36,211 nt of DNA from Microbacterium sp. (GTDB taxonomy: Bacteria; Actinomycetota; Actinomycetes; Actinomycetales; Microbacteriaceae), in NCBI RefSeq assembly GCF_003248605.1, contig NZ_QFPF01000015.1, positions 1 to 36,211 of the forward strand, in the 5' to 3' direction. Positions 1-9,128 of this stretch are shown here, in pieces. Both the position numbers and the translations under genes were made by a program. Position 1 is the first letter of the stretch; every line of letters starts with the position of its first letter. Under the pieces are notes generated by a model. That model did no database searches. It saw nothing but the letters and a program-made list of their open reading frames with translations, and was not told where the DNA came from.

Positions 1-2
1 GC

Positions 3-332
3 ATCCTCGAGCAGCTCGGTGTGCACCACGTGATCTTTCCCGAGAAGGACATGGGGCGCCGGGTCGCCCAACTCGTGCGGGGCGCCGCCATGGACTACCT
101 CGAGATCGAACGGGGCTACTCCCTCGCCAAGACCGCCGCCCCCGAACGCTTCCAGGGCACCCCGCTCGGCGAGACGACGCTCCGGCGCACGCACGGCGTG
201 ACCGTGACCGCGTTCAAGACCCTCGAGGGGGCGTGGCAGAACGCCGACAACCAGACGGTGCTCTCGCCCGGCGACCGCATCCTGATCGTGGGCCCCACCG
301 ATCGCGTCGAGGCGTTCGCTCAGCTGCCCTGA
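3..332 (+). CDS. TrkA-family (RCK) potassium uptake regulator, C-terminal part
   Basis: Partial gene whose 5' part lies outside the window; reading is open from base 3 to the TGA at 330-332. The visible 109 residues hold the end of a Rossmann-type RCK_N domain (HHVIFPEKDMGRRVAQL) and a following RCK_C/TrkA_C domain ending LSPGDRILIVGPTDRVEAF. Proteins of this family bind nucleotides or c-di-AMP on the cytoplasmic face of K+ channels and gate them. It is clearly paralogous to the complete TrkA encoded convergently 12 bp downstream: HHVIFPEKDMG matches NHVIYPEREAG, and the two align through to the end. Which channel it serves cannot be told, because its upstream neighbour is missing. Confidence 0.85.
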   Translation: MLEQLGVHHVIFPEKDMGRRVAQLVRGAAMDYLEIERGYSLAKTAAPERFQGTPLGETTLRRTHGVTVTAFKTLEGAWQNADNQTVLSPGDRILIVGPTDRVEAFAQLP

Positions 333-344
333 GCGCGGGTGCGG

Positions 345-1016
345 TCACCGGTCGAGCCCGGCGAACCGCTCGATGTCGCTGTTGGTACCCGAGACGATGA
401 TGAGGTCGTGGTTGGTGACGACCGTGTTGGCCTCCGCGTAGCGGAACGGCTTGCCGGGGCTCTTCACACCCACCACGGTGACGTTGTACTTGGTGCGCAC
501 GCCGGACTCGTTCAGGCCCACCCCGCGGATGAACCGCGGGGGATACATCTTGGCGAGGACGAAGTCGTCGTCGAAACGGATGAAATCCAGCATCCGCCCA
601 CTGACGAGGTGCGCGACGCGCTCTCCGGCCTCGCGCTCGGGGTAGATGACGTGGTTGGCCCCGACGCGCGCGAGGATCTTGCCGTGCGACTGTGAGACGG
701 CCTTCGCCCAGATCTGAGGGACCTTTAGGTCGACGAGGTTTGCCGTGATGAGCACGGATGCCTCGATGCTCGATCCGACGGCGACGACGGCGACCTGGAA
801 GTCGGCGGCGCCGATCTGCTTGAGGGCGTCGATGTTGCGGGCGTCGGCTTGCACGGTGTGGGTGACCCGCTCCGACCACTTCTGCACGAGGTCGAGGCTC
901 TCGTCGATCGCGAGCACCTCACGATCGAGGCGGTCCAGCTCGCCGGCGCACGCGGCGCCGAAGCGGCCGAGTCCGATGACCAGGACGGGCGCGTCGCCGC
1001 GGATCTGCTCAACCAA
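345..1016 (-). CDS. trkA: TrkA family potassium uptake regulator (RCK protein)
   Basis: 223 residues, normal length for a single-RCK KtrA/TrkA subunit. The N-terminal Rossmann fold shows GLGRFG at residues 15-20 and an acidic residue at the end of the second strand (AIDES), as expected for NAD(H)/ADP/ATP binding. A TrkA_C domain fills the last ~80 residues. It should form a cytoplasmic octameric ring that gates the membrane subunit encoded just upstream. The start codon ATG lies within the 3' end of trkH (8 bp overlap), so the two are translationally coupled in one operon. No odd residues seen. The gene is convergent with the other TrkA paralogue at the left edge. Confidence 0.93.
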   Translation of the reverse strand: MVEQIRGDAPVLVIGLGRFGAACAGELDRLDREVLAIDESLDLVQKWSERVTHTVQADARNIDALKQIGAADFQVAVVAVGSSIEASVLITANLVDLKVPQIWAKAVSQSHGKILARVGANHVIYPEREAGERVAHLVSGRMLDFIRFDDDFVLAKMYPPRFIRGVGLNESGVRTKYNVTVVGVKSPGKPFRYAEANTVVTNHDLIIVSGTNSDIERFAGLDR

Positions 1017-2448
1017 CGATGGGCCTTTCCACGGGAAGCGAATACAGCTGCGATCGGGATGTCGCGGCCACGGCCGCGGCGAGTGTCACTGTACCAATGC
1101 GGCCCATGAAGATCGTCAGCGCCATGACGTAGGCCGCGGGATCGGGCAGCTCGGCCGTGAGACCCGTCGACAGACCGACGGTCGCGAAGGCCGAGATGAC
1201 GTCGAACAGCACCTCTTCGACGGGCGCTTTTGTCATCTGGGTGATCGTGATCGTCGAGAGGGCGACGATCGTCGCGCCCCACGCGACGACGGACAGGGCG
1301 ACCCGCTGCACGTCGCTCGGGATGCGGCGACCGAACGCCTCGACGGAGGTGCGGCCCTTGGCCTCGGACCAGACGGCGAGCGCGAGCACGGCGAGCGTCG
1401 TGACCTTGATGCCGCCCGCGGTGGACGCCGAGCCGCCGCCGACGAACATGAGCATCGAGCCGACGACGAGGGAGGACCCGTAGAGCTCGCCGACGTCGAC
1501 CACCGAGAATCCGCCCGAGCGCGTCATCGCCGAGAGGAAGAAGGCCTGGAAGGTGGTGTCCCACGCGTCCATCGACCCGAAAGTGCCGGGGTTGTCGTAC
1601 TCCAGCCCGAGGAAGGCGATGGCGCCGGCGAGGAAGAGCAGCATCGTCGTGATCAGGGTCAGCTTCGTGTGCAGCGACCACTTGCCGACGTGCCAGAGGT
1701 GCTTGGAGAGGGTGTAGATGACGGGGAACCCGATGCTGCCGAGGAAGACGCCCATCATGAGCACCGTGAGCAGGAAGTAGTCGTCGGCGAAGGGTTCCAG
1801 GCCGCCGGGGTTGGGCGTGAAACCGGTGTTCGTGAACGCCATCGCGGCGTAGAACGGCGCCTCCCACAGCGCCTCGAGCGCGCCGACGCCGGCCATCAGG
1901 AGAGCGGGGTAGAGGAGGGCGGCGATGACGCCCTCGATGACGAGGGTAGACAGGGCCACGGTGACCAGCAGCTGTCCGACCTCACCGAGGCGCACGGTCT
2001 GCCCCTCGTTGACGGGACCGCCGTGGGCGCGCAGGGGATTGGAGTCGCCCGCCGCGATGAGCTTGGCTCGCAGGCCCAGGCGCTTCGAGATGATCAGCCC
2101 CAGGATCGATGCGAGCGTGAGCACCCCCATACCGCCGATGTTCACGCCGATGAAGATGATGACCTTGCCCAGCGGTGACCAGTAGGTGGCGATGTCGACG
2201 ACCGTCAGACCGGTCACGCAGATGGTCGAGACCGCCGTGAAGAGCGCGTCGGCGAGCGGTGCGCGGGTACCCGAGGCGGATGCTGCGGGCAGCGAGAGCA
2301 GCGCCGTGAAGATGAGGATGAGGGCCGCGAAGACGATGATCGCGAAGCGGGCAGGGGAGGAAGTGGTGGAGTCGCGGAGGAAATGACCCAGTTCGCGGAG
2401 CCTGCTCCTCCACTCACCGGCGCGCGCCGTCGAACGGCTCGTCGCCAT
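1009..2448 (-). CDS. trkH: TrkH/KtrB family potassium uptake channel
   Basis: 479-residue polytopic membrane protein of the TrkH/KtrB superfamily, which moves K+ (sometimes with Na+) through a pore built from four M1-P-M2 repeats. The four P-loop glycines are visible in order: STICVTGLTVVD, AMAFTNTGFTPN, AMTRSGGFSVVD and SAFATVGLSTGL. The intramembrane gating loop region with small residues (GGGSASTAGG) is also present. Together with the overlapping trkA it forms a two-gene KtrAB-like system. The cytoplasmic N-terminus of about 30 residues is basic. ATG at 2448 is preceded on the minus strand by a purine-rich GAGAGGGGCAGG, which could serve as ribosome binding site. Confidence 0.94.
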   Translation of the reverse strand: MATSRSTARAGEWRSRLRELGHFLRDSTTSSPARFAIIVFAALILIFTALLSLPAASASGTRAPLADALFTAVSTICVTGLTVVDIATYWSPLGKVIIFIGVNIGGMGVLTLASILGLIISKRLGLRAKLIAAGDSNPLRAHGGPVNEGQTVRLGEVGQLLVTVALSTLVIEGVIAALLYPALLMAGVGALEALWEAPFYAAMAFTNTGFTPNPGGLEPFADDYFLLTVLMMGVFLGSIGFPVIYTLSKHLWHVGKWSLHTKLTLITTMLLFLAGAIAFLGLEYDNPGTFGSMDAWDTTFQAFFLSAMTRSGGFSVVDVGELYGSSLVVGSMLMFVGGGSASTAGGIKVTTLAVLALAVWSEAKGRTSVEAFGRRIPSDVQRVALSVVAWGATIVALSTITITQMTKAPVEEVLFDVISAFATVGLSTGLTAELPDPAAYVMALTIFMGRIGTVTLAAAVAATSRSQLYSLPVERPIVG

Positions 2449-2504
2449 GCACCTGCCCCTCTCGCACCGAAGACTCGCTCATGGTACTCCGGCCCCCGCG
2501 CGGC

Positions 2505-2510
2505 TAACCT
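2505..2510 (+). promoter_or_regulatory. -10 element for leaderless arsR-type gene
   Basis: TAACCT with its last base 6 nt before the ATG at 2517, so transcription would begin at or next to the start codon. No Shine-Dalgarno sequence lies between. One of 18 similarly placed elements in this window. Confidence 0.6.
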
Positions 2511-2516
2511 AACGTC

Positions 2517-2933
2517 ATGGCCGACATCTTCGACGTCATCGCGGACGGCACCCGGCGCGAGATCCTGCACATCCTGCGCGCGCACGGGGGCTCCGGGGGT
2601 GCCGGTACGAGCGTCTCGCAGATCGTGCACGAGCTCGGCGTGAGTCAGCCGACGGTTTCGAAGCACCTCAAGGTGCTGCGCGATGCCGACCTCGTGACGG
2701 TGCGCGAAGAGGGTCAGCACCGCTACTACAGCCTGCACGCCGCCCCCCTCGAGCAGGTGGACGACTGGCTGGTGCCCTTCCTGATCGACGACGCCGATGC
2801 CGAAGAGCTGCTCGAGGCGGCGGGGGCGGCGAGCCTGCCCGAACCGGCCGCGCACGCCGCCGAGTTCGTGGGCCGCGCGGCCGCCTCGGCCAAACACGCC
2901 GTCACGAGCGCGTTGCGCAAGTTCGGTAACTGA
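2517..2933 (+). CDS. ArsR/SmtB-family winged-helix repressor
   Basis: 138 residues. The first ~80 residues form an ArsR-type winged helix beginning MADIFDVIADGTRREIL, with recognition helix GVSQPTVSKHLKVLRDADLV and wing VREEGQHRYYSLH. No CVC-type or other metal-binding cysteines are present, so it is not an obvious arsenic or cadmium sensor; the signal is unknown. A 55-residue Ala/Glu-rich tail follows. It is divergent from trkH (68 bp apart), so it could act on trkHA, on itself, or on the HTH gene downstream; nothing in the sequence decides. ATG 2517 was chosen because of the -10 element 6 nt upstream and because the protein begins in the family's usual way. Confidence 0.85.
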   Translation: MADIFDVIADGTRREILHILRAHGGSGGAGTSVSQIVHELGVSQPTVSKHLKVLRDADLVTVREEGQHRYYSLHAAPLEQVDDWLVPFLIDDADAEELLEAAGAASLPEPAAHAAEFVGRAAASAKHAVTSALRKFGN

Positions 2934-2968
2934 CGCTCTCTTCCCACTGGTCACAGCAGTCCCACGGG

Positions 2969-2998
2969 TTTACACGCGACTCGGCCGGGCCCTAGAGT
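2969..2998 (+). promoter_or_regulatory. Candidate -35/-10 promoter for the BldC-like gene
   Basis: TTTACA at 2969-2974 and TAGAGT at 2993-2998, separated by 18 bp, fit a sigma-70-type promoter. The 124-bp gap after the arsR-type gene otherwise holds no reading frame. The predicted leader is about 55 nt and ends in a purine-rich AACGAGGGAAG before the ATG at 3058. Promoter inferred by eye only. Confidence 0.45.
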
Positions 2999-3057
2999 GT
3001 CGCTGAGCGCCGCGAAAACGGCGTCTGGGGAACACATCCGATGGGGAACGAGGGAAG

Positions 3058-3249
3058 ATGGCAGAACTGCCGGACATGCGGTTTCTGACGGTCGCCGAGG
3101 TGGCCGAGATCATGCGCGTGTCGAAGATGACGGTGTACCGGCTGGTGCACGCGGGTGACCTGCCCGCGGTTCGGTTCGGGCGGTCGTACCGTGTGCCGGA
3201 GCAGGCCGTGACCGAGGCGCTGCAGCGGCCGATCGCCGACGCCGGCTGA
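3058..3249 (+). CDS. BldC/excisionase-type small HTH DNA-binding protein
   Basis: 63 residues, almost entirely one MerR-like winged helix of the excisionase/BldC class: FLTVAEVAEIMRVSKMTVYRLVHAGDLPAVRFGRSYRVPEQAV. Streptomyces BldC and its actinobacterial relatives have this size and fold and act as global, multimer-forming regulators. The RSYRVPEQAV end is the usual minor-groove wing. There is no integrase, att-like repeat or other phage gene nearby, so a chromosomal regulator is more likely than a phage excisionase. It sits 125 bp upstream of the bS22 gene on the same strand. Target genes are unknown. Confidence 0.85.
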   Translation: MAELPDMRFLTVAEVAEIMRVSKMTVYRLVHAGDLPAVRFGRSYRVPEQAVTEALQRPIADAG

Positions 3250-3278
3250 CGCGCGCTCTCGGAGCTCTGCCCTCCTGT

Positions 3279-3284
3279 TAGACT
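3279..3284 (+). promoter_or_regulatory. Possible -10 element upstream of bS22 gene
   Basis: TAGACT in the 125-bp gap between the HTH gene and the bS22 gene; it would give a leader of about 85 nt. I see no convincing -35. The rest of the gap contains a GC-rich stretch rich in GCGC and CCGCGC and no reading frame. Confidence 0.3.
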
Positions 3285-3374
3285 GCTCCGAGGCATATTT
3301 CCGCTTTGCCCGTTCCCGGGCGCTCCGCGCAGCACCGCGCACCGCGCCCAGACCCCGACTTAGTGAGGTTTTCC

Positions 3375-3473
3375 GTGGGTTCAGTCATCAAGAAGCGCCG
3401 CAAGCGCATGGCGAAGAAGAAGCACCGCAAGCTGCTTCGCAAGACTCGCCACCAGCGCCGCAACAAGAAGTAG
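3375..3473 (+). CDS. 30S ribosomal protein bS22 (AURKAIP1/COX24-domain protein)
   Basis: A 32-residue, extremely basic peptide starting at GTG 3375: MGSVIKKRRKRMAKKKHRKL, then a second basic block LRKTRHQRRNKK and TAG. This matches the short actinobacterial protein first annotated as AURKAIP1/COX24-domain protein and later seen in mycobacterial ribosome structures as bS22, sitting on the small subunit. GAGG at 3364-3367 is a plausible ribosome binding site. Gene finders often miss it because of its size. A strong hairpin follows 25 nt after the stop, marking the end of the unit. Identification is confident because the sequence is nearly invariant in the phylum. Confidence 0.92.
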   Translation: MGSVIKKRRKRMAKKKHRKLLRKTRHQRRNKK

Positions 3474-5577
<2,104 letters not shown>

Positions 5578-5820
5578 GCGCGAGGGCGTGCCCCTCGTCG
5601 ATGTGCGTGAGGAGGACGAGTTCGCCGCCGGCCGCGTGCCGGGCGCCGTGAACCTGCCCATGTCGCGCATCGGCGACCTGCTCGATCAGCTGCCCGACGA
5701 GCCCTTCGACGTCATCTGCCAGGCCGGCGGGCGCTCCGCCCGGGTCGTCCAGGCGCTCGAGGCCCGCGGATACGATGTGACCAACGTCGAGGGCGGCACG
5801 GGCGAGTGGATGGCGGCGGG

Positions 5821-7011
5821 TCACCCCGTCGAGCGCTGACCGCCGGCATCCTCCCCGTCGTCGTTCCCCCCGGCGACGACGGGGATCGCCTGCGTGAAGC
5901 TCTGCGCGCGCTGCTGCGCCTCCGCGCTGCCGGTGAACAGGCCGTCGGTGTCACCGCGGGGCTCCTCGAGCGCGGGCTCCGACGACTCGGCGGTCATCAT
6001 GACGCGCTGGACAGGCAGCGCCGCGGGCATCGTGCGCTGCACCCATGACACCATCGCCTCGCGGACGTAGCAGCGCAGGTCGAACAGGGTCGGCGCGTCG
6101 CTCGCGGTGACGAGGATGCGCACGCGCACGAGGCCGCCGGTCGCCTCGGTCACCTGCAGCACCGAAGCCCGGCCGTCCCAGAGGGCGGTGTCGGCGAGCA
6201 CCTCGACCAGCTGCTCGCGCATGCGCGAGGGGGAGACCCGCCAGTCGAGATCCAGCTCCACCGCGCCGAGCAGCTCGCTGCCCTGTCGTGTCCAGTTCTG
6301 GAATGGCTTGGTGGTGAAGTAGGTGCAGGGCAGCACGAGCCGGCGGTCATCCCACAGATCGAGCACGACGTAGCTCAGTGTGATCTCCCCGACCCGACCC
6401 CACTCGCCCTCGACGACCACCACGTCATCCACGCGCAGCGCGTCGCTGAAGACGAGCTGGACTCCGGCGAACATGTTCGCCAGCACCGACTGGGCGGCGA
6501 GGCCCGCAACGATGGACGCGATACCGGCCGAGGCGAGCAGGCTCGCGCCGACGGTGCGCACGGCGGGGAAGGTCAGCAGCGCCGCACCGATGGCGATGAC
6601 GACGATGACGGCGATCGCCAGGCGTCGCAGGATCAGCGTCTGGGTGCGGATGCGGCGGGCGACGCGGTTGTCGGGGACATCGATGCGGTACCGGCCGATC
6701 GCGAGGTCCGTCGCGAAGCGGACGAGGGCGATCGCGAGCCAGGCGCCGGCGGCGATGACCGCCATCGTGAAGATCTGATCGATCGTGTCGATCCAGTCCC
6801 GGTCGGGGAAGGCGAGCGCGAACGCGATCCACAGCGACACCAGGAGCACCAGCGCACGGAACGGCCGCCGGGCGTAGGTGATCAGCCGACCCGGCCACTC
6901 CCGCTTGCGGGCGACGAGCCGCACCGTGAGCGATACGAGCGCGGTGACGACGATCGCTGTGACGACGCAGACGGCGGCCGTGATGGCGAAGCCGAGCCAG
7001 GGATTGAGCAT
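5821..7011 (-). CDS. MscS-family mechanosensitive channel protein
   Basis: 396 residues starting at ATG 7011, preceded by AGGAGA on the minus strand. Membrane segments run through the first ~180 residues. The third, pore-lining helix and beta domain follow (SAGIASIVAGLAAQSVLANM, then FAGVQLVFSDALRVDDVVVV and the EGEWGRVGEI loop), matching the MscS core. A C-terminal alpha/beta region follows. The last ~40 residues are polar, low complexity and probably disordered. Role: release of ions or solutes under hypo-osmotic stress, or membrane signalling. A longer upstream in-frame extension exists but runs through the glutaredoxin gene and lacks a supported start. Convergent with the rhodanese gene (19 bp overlap). 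Confidence 0.9.
   Translation of the reverse strand: MLNPWLGFAITAAVCVVTAIVVTALVSLTVRLVARKREWPGRLITYARRPFRALVLLVSLWIAFALAFPDRDWIDTIDQIFTMAVIAAGAWLAIALVRFATDLAIGRYRIDVPDNRVARRIRTQTLILRRLAIAVIVVIAIGAALLTFPAVRTVGASLLASAGIASIVAGLAAQSVLANMFAGVQLVFSDALRVDDVVVVEGEWGRVGEITLSYVVLDLWDDRRLVLPCTYFTTKPFQNWTRQGSELLGAVELDLDWRVSPSRMREQLVEVLADTALWDGRASVLQVTEATGGLVRVRILVTASDAPTLFDLRCYVREAMVSWVQRTMPAALPVQRVMMTAESSEPALEEPRGDTDGLFTGSAEAQQRAQSFTQAIPVVAGGNDDGEDAGGQRSTG
5852..5885 (+). terminator. Hairpin ending the cstR-cdr-rhodanese operon, within mscS coding DNA
   Basis: Perfect 12-bp stem: TCCCCGTCGTCG (5852-5863) pairs with CGACGACGGGGA (5874-5885) around a 10-nt loop. It starts 12 nt after the rhodanese stop codon. 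It is not followed by a T run, as is common in GC-rich genomes. The same bases encode the low-complexity C-terminal tail of the convergent mscS gene. Confidence 0.55.
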
Positions 7012-7096
7012 GTGTCTCCTTTTGGTGAGGGTGAGCGGGCCTGCCACGATACGACGCCCGTCTGGGCATCGCCGCCGCGTGCGGATATGCCGCGCG

Positions 7097-7102
7097 TAGA
7101 AT
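7097..7102 (+). promoter_or_regulatory. -10 element for glutaredoxin-like gene
   Basis: TAGAAT ends 6 nt before the GTG at 7109. The intervening GAAGGG is also purine-rich, but the spacing suggests a leaderless message. It lies within the 97-bp divergent gap with mscS. Confidence 0.6.
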
Positions 7103-7108
7103 GAAGGG

Positions 7109-7393
7109 GTGACGGTCCTCACCCTGATCGGAAAGCCCGACTGCCATCTCTGCGATGTGGCAGAGGGCGTCATCGAGCGCGTGCTCGCCGATCTTCCGGA
7201 CGGCGTCGCCGACCGTGTCGAGGTGGTGGAGCGATCCATCCTCGAGGACACGTCGCTGTACGAGCGCTGGTGGGAGAAGATTCCCGTCGTGCTCGTCGAC
7301 GGAGAGCTGCACGCCCATTGGCGCGTGGCATCCGACCGGCTGCGCGACGCCCTGATCGCGGCCGATGATCGAACCAAGGAGAGAGCCGGATGA
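7109..7393 (+). CDS. Glutaredoxin-like (DUF836) thiol-disulfide protein
   Basis: 94 residues with a thioredoxin fold of the DUF836/YruB glutaredoxin-like family. The N-terminal strand TVLTLIGKPDCHLCDVAEGV carries a CxxC motif (CHLC) at residues 12-15, followed by the cis-Pro strand KIPVVLVDGEL. The substrate is unknown; in actinobacteria similar proteins may work with mycothiol, since glutathione is usually absent. The GTG start follows a -10 element by 6 nt. The stop overlaps the next gene's ATG by 4 bp (ATGA), so the two are coupled. Confidence 0.85.
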   Translation: MTVLTLIGKPDCHLCDVAEGVIERVLADLPDGVADRVEVVERSILEDTSLYERWWEKIPVVLVDGELHAHWRVASDRLRDALIAADDRTKERAG

Positions 7394-7692
7394 CCCTGCG
7401 CCACGTCGTGAGCTGGAAGCTCGCCGCCGAAGACGACGAGACCCGCAGCGCGCAGGCGACCGAGGTCAAGCGCCGGCTCGAGTCTCTCGTCGGCGTGGTG
7501 CCCTCGATCCGGGCGCTCTCGGTGGGGGTCAACACGGCGTTCCCCGAGGAGAACTGGGATGTCGCGCTCGTCGCGGACTTCGCGGACGTCGACGGGCTCA
7601 AGGCGTACGGCTCGCATCCCGCGCACCTCGAGGCCGCCGAGTACATCGGCTCGGTGCGCTCCGGCCGCGTCGCCGTGGACTTCGAGATCTGA
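7390..7692 (+). CDS. Dabb (stress-responsive A/B barrel) domain protein
   Basis: 100 residues, one ferredoxin-like alpha/beta barrel of the Dabb family (Pfam stress-response A/B barrel): MTLRHVVSWKL at the start and the typical YGSHPAHLEAAEYI in the last third. Members dimerise into small beta barrels. Some catalyse ring closure or act as monooxygenases, but most have no known function, and I cannot assign a substrate. It is translationally coupled to the glutaredoxin-like gene by an ATGA overlap. Confidence 0.85.
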   Translation: MTLRHVVSWKLAAEDDETRSAQATEVKRRLESLVGVVPSIRALSVGVNTAFPEENWDVALVADFADVDGLKAYGSHPAHLEAAEYIGSVRSGRVAVDFEI

Positions 7693-7693
7693 G

Positions 7694-7714
7694 CGGCGGC
7701 TCGGCGCGCCGCCG
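7694..7714. terminator. Possible bidirectional terminator between Dabb and aspS genes
   Basis: CGGCGGC (7694-7700) pairs with GCCGCCG (7708-7714) around a 7-nt loop, in the 31-bp convergent gap. Stem of 7 G-C pairs, no T run. Confidence 0.35.
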
Positions 7715-7723
7715 AGACCCGCG

Positions 7724-9067
7724 CTACGGCGCGAGACGGGTCGGGCCGCGGAAGAGGTAGGTGACCTCGCGGATCGAAGATTCGCCGAGCAGCAGCATGA
7801 GCAGGCGGGCAAGCCCCATCCCGAAGCCGCCGTGCGGCGGCGCACCGTAGCGGAAGAAGTCGAAGTAGAAGTCGAGGCTCTCGGGCTCGAGGCCCTTCTC
7901 CCGGGCCTGTTCGATCAGCACGTCGACGCGGTGTTCGCGCTGAGCTCCGGTCGTGATCTCGACGCCCCGGTAGAGCAGGTCGTAGCTCTTGGTCAGCCCC
8001 GTCTGCTCGTCGCGCATGTGGTAGAACGCGCGGATGTCGGCCGGGTAGTCCGTGACGAACACGAAGTCGTGGCCGAAGCTCTCCTTGACGTGTGCGCAGA
8101 TCTGCCGCTCGCCCTCGGGATCGAGGTCACCGTCGGTCCGGGGGATCTCGTAGCCGCGCGCCGCGACGATCTCGCGCGCCTCGGCCAGCGGAATGCGCGG
8201 GAACGGCAGGGCGGGTACCTCGACGGGAATCCCGAACAGCTCCTCGATCTCGGCGCCGTGCTTGACCTTGACCGCCTCGAAGGCGAAGGCCAGCAGCTCC
8301 TCCTGCATGCGTGCGACGTCCTCGTGCGAGTCGATCCACGAGATCTCTGCATCGATCGAGGTGAACTCGGTCGCGTGCCGGGAGGTGAAGGAAGGATCGG
8401 CGCGGTAGACGTCGCCGATCTCGAAGATCTTGCCGAATCCGGCGACCTGCGCCATCTGCTTGAAGAACTGCGGGCTCTGCGCGAGGTAGGCGGTCTTGTC
8501 CTCGAAGTAGGGCACCTCGAACAGTTCGGCGTTGGACTCCGACGCGCTCGCCATGAGCTTGGGGGAGTGCACCTCGATGTAGTCGCGCTCGATCCAGTAC
8601 GTGCGCATCGCGTGCTCGAGGGTGGTCTGCACGCGGAAGATGAGGTTGTTGCGGGCCTGACGCAGGTCGAGGAAGCGCCAATCCATGCGCTTGTCCATGC
8701 CGGAGTCTGCGGCGATCGGCGTCTCGGGCAGGGCCTCGGCGGCGATCTCGAGCCGCCCGATCTTGATCTCGACGCCGCCGAGCTTGACGCGCTCGTCGGC
8801 CTTCAGAGCGCCCGTCACGGTCAGGAACGTGCCGGTGGCGAGCGTGGAGATCGTCTGCGTGAGAGCGAGGGCGGAGGATGCCGTCGCGTCGGCGTCCTCG
8901 GGGATCTCGCGCGTGGCGGGGTTGACCAGCTGGACCGCGCCCGACTCGTCGCGCAGGATCACGAACTGCACCTTCTTCTGATCGCGGACGGTCTCGACCC
9001 AGCCGGAGACCGTCACCGGCCCGTCGGGAAGGGATTTCAGCTGCTTGACCAGTACGCGTTCGCTCAC
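7724..9067 (-). CDS. aspS: Aspartyl-tRNA synthetase, archaeal/short type (aspartate-tRNA(Asn) ligase)
   Basis: 447 residues, class II synthetase of the archaeal-type AspRS lineage, lacking the GAD insertion of the ~590-residue bacterial AspRS. The order is an N-terminal OB-fold anticodon-binding domain (GWVETVRDQKKVQFVILRD), motif 2 around FEIGDVYRADPSFTSRHATEF, and motif 3 GGFGMGLARL near the C-terminus. Bacteria that carry this type usually have a second AspRS and use this one for mischarging tRNA(Asn) before GatCAB amidation; that cannot be verified here. The residue after GWV is Glu, neither the Trp I associate with discriminating nor the His with nondiscriminating enzymes. Start GTG 9067 was chosen because a -10 element lies 8 nt upstream; the longer frame runs into the divergent dedA gene. 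Confidence 0.93.
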   Translation of the reverse strand: MSERVLVKQLKSLPDGPVTVSGWVETVRDQKKVQFVILRDESGAVQLVNPATREIPEDADATASSALALTQTISTLATGTFLTVTGALKADERVKLGGVEIKIGRLEIAAEALPETPIAADSGMDKRMDWRFLDLRQARNNLIFRVQTTLEHAMRTYWIERDYIEVHSPKLMASASESNAELFEVPYFEDKTAYLAQSPQFFKQMAQVAGFGKIFEIGDVYRADPSFTSRHATEFTSIDAEISWIDSHEDVARMQEELLAFAFEAVKVKHGAEIEELFGIPVEVPALPFPRIPLAEAREIVAARGYEIPRTDGDLDPEGERQICAHVKESFGHDFVFVTDYPADIRAFYHMRDEQTGLTKSYDLLYRGVEITTGAQREHRVDVLIEQAREKGLEPESLDFYFDFFRYGAPPHGGFGMGLARLLMLLLGESSIREVTYLFRGPTRLAP

Positions 9068-9075
9068 GGTCGCCC

Positions 9076-9081
9076 AGTCTA
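9076..9081 (-). promoter_or_regulatory. -10 element for aspS
   Basis: TAGACT on the minus strand (plus strand AGTCTA) ends 8 nt before the GTG start of aspS. There is no ribosome binding site between, so a leaderless or near-leaderless transcript is expected. Confidence 0.55.
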
Positions 9082-9115
9082 GGCGCGCGTTCAGAAACCC
9101 GTAACACGGGCGGGC

Positions 9116-9121
9116 TACCCT
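9116..9121 (+). promoter_or_regulatory. -10 element for dedA-family gene
   Basis: TACCCT ends 7 nt before the ATG at 9129. It is divergent from the aspS -10, with 34 bp between the two hexamers. Confidence 0.5.
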
Positions 9122-9128
9122 CAGATAT

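Noticed and set aside
3058..3249. Phage excisionase or prophage remnant
   Set aside because: The HTH class fits, but there is no integrase, attachment repeat or phage gene around, and the neighbours are core genes.
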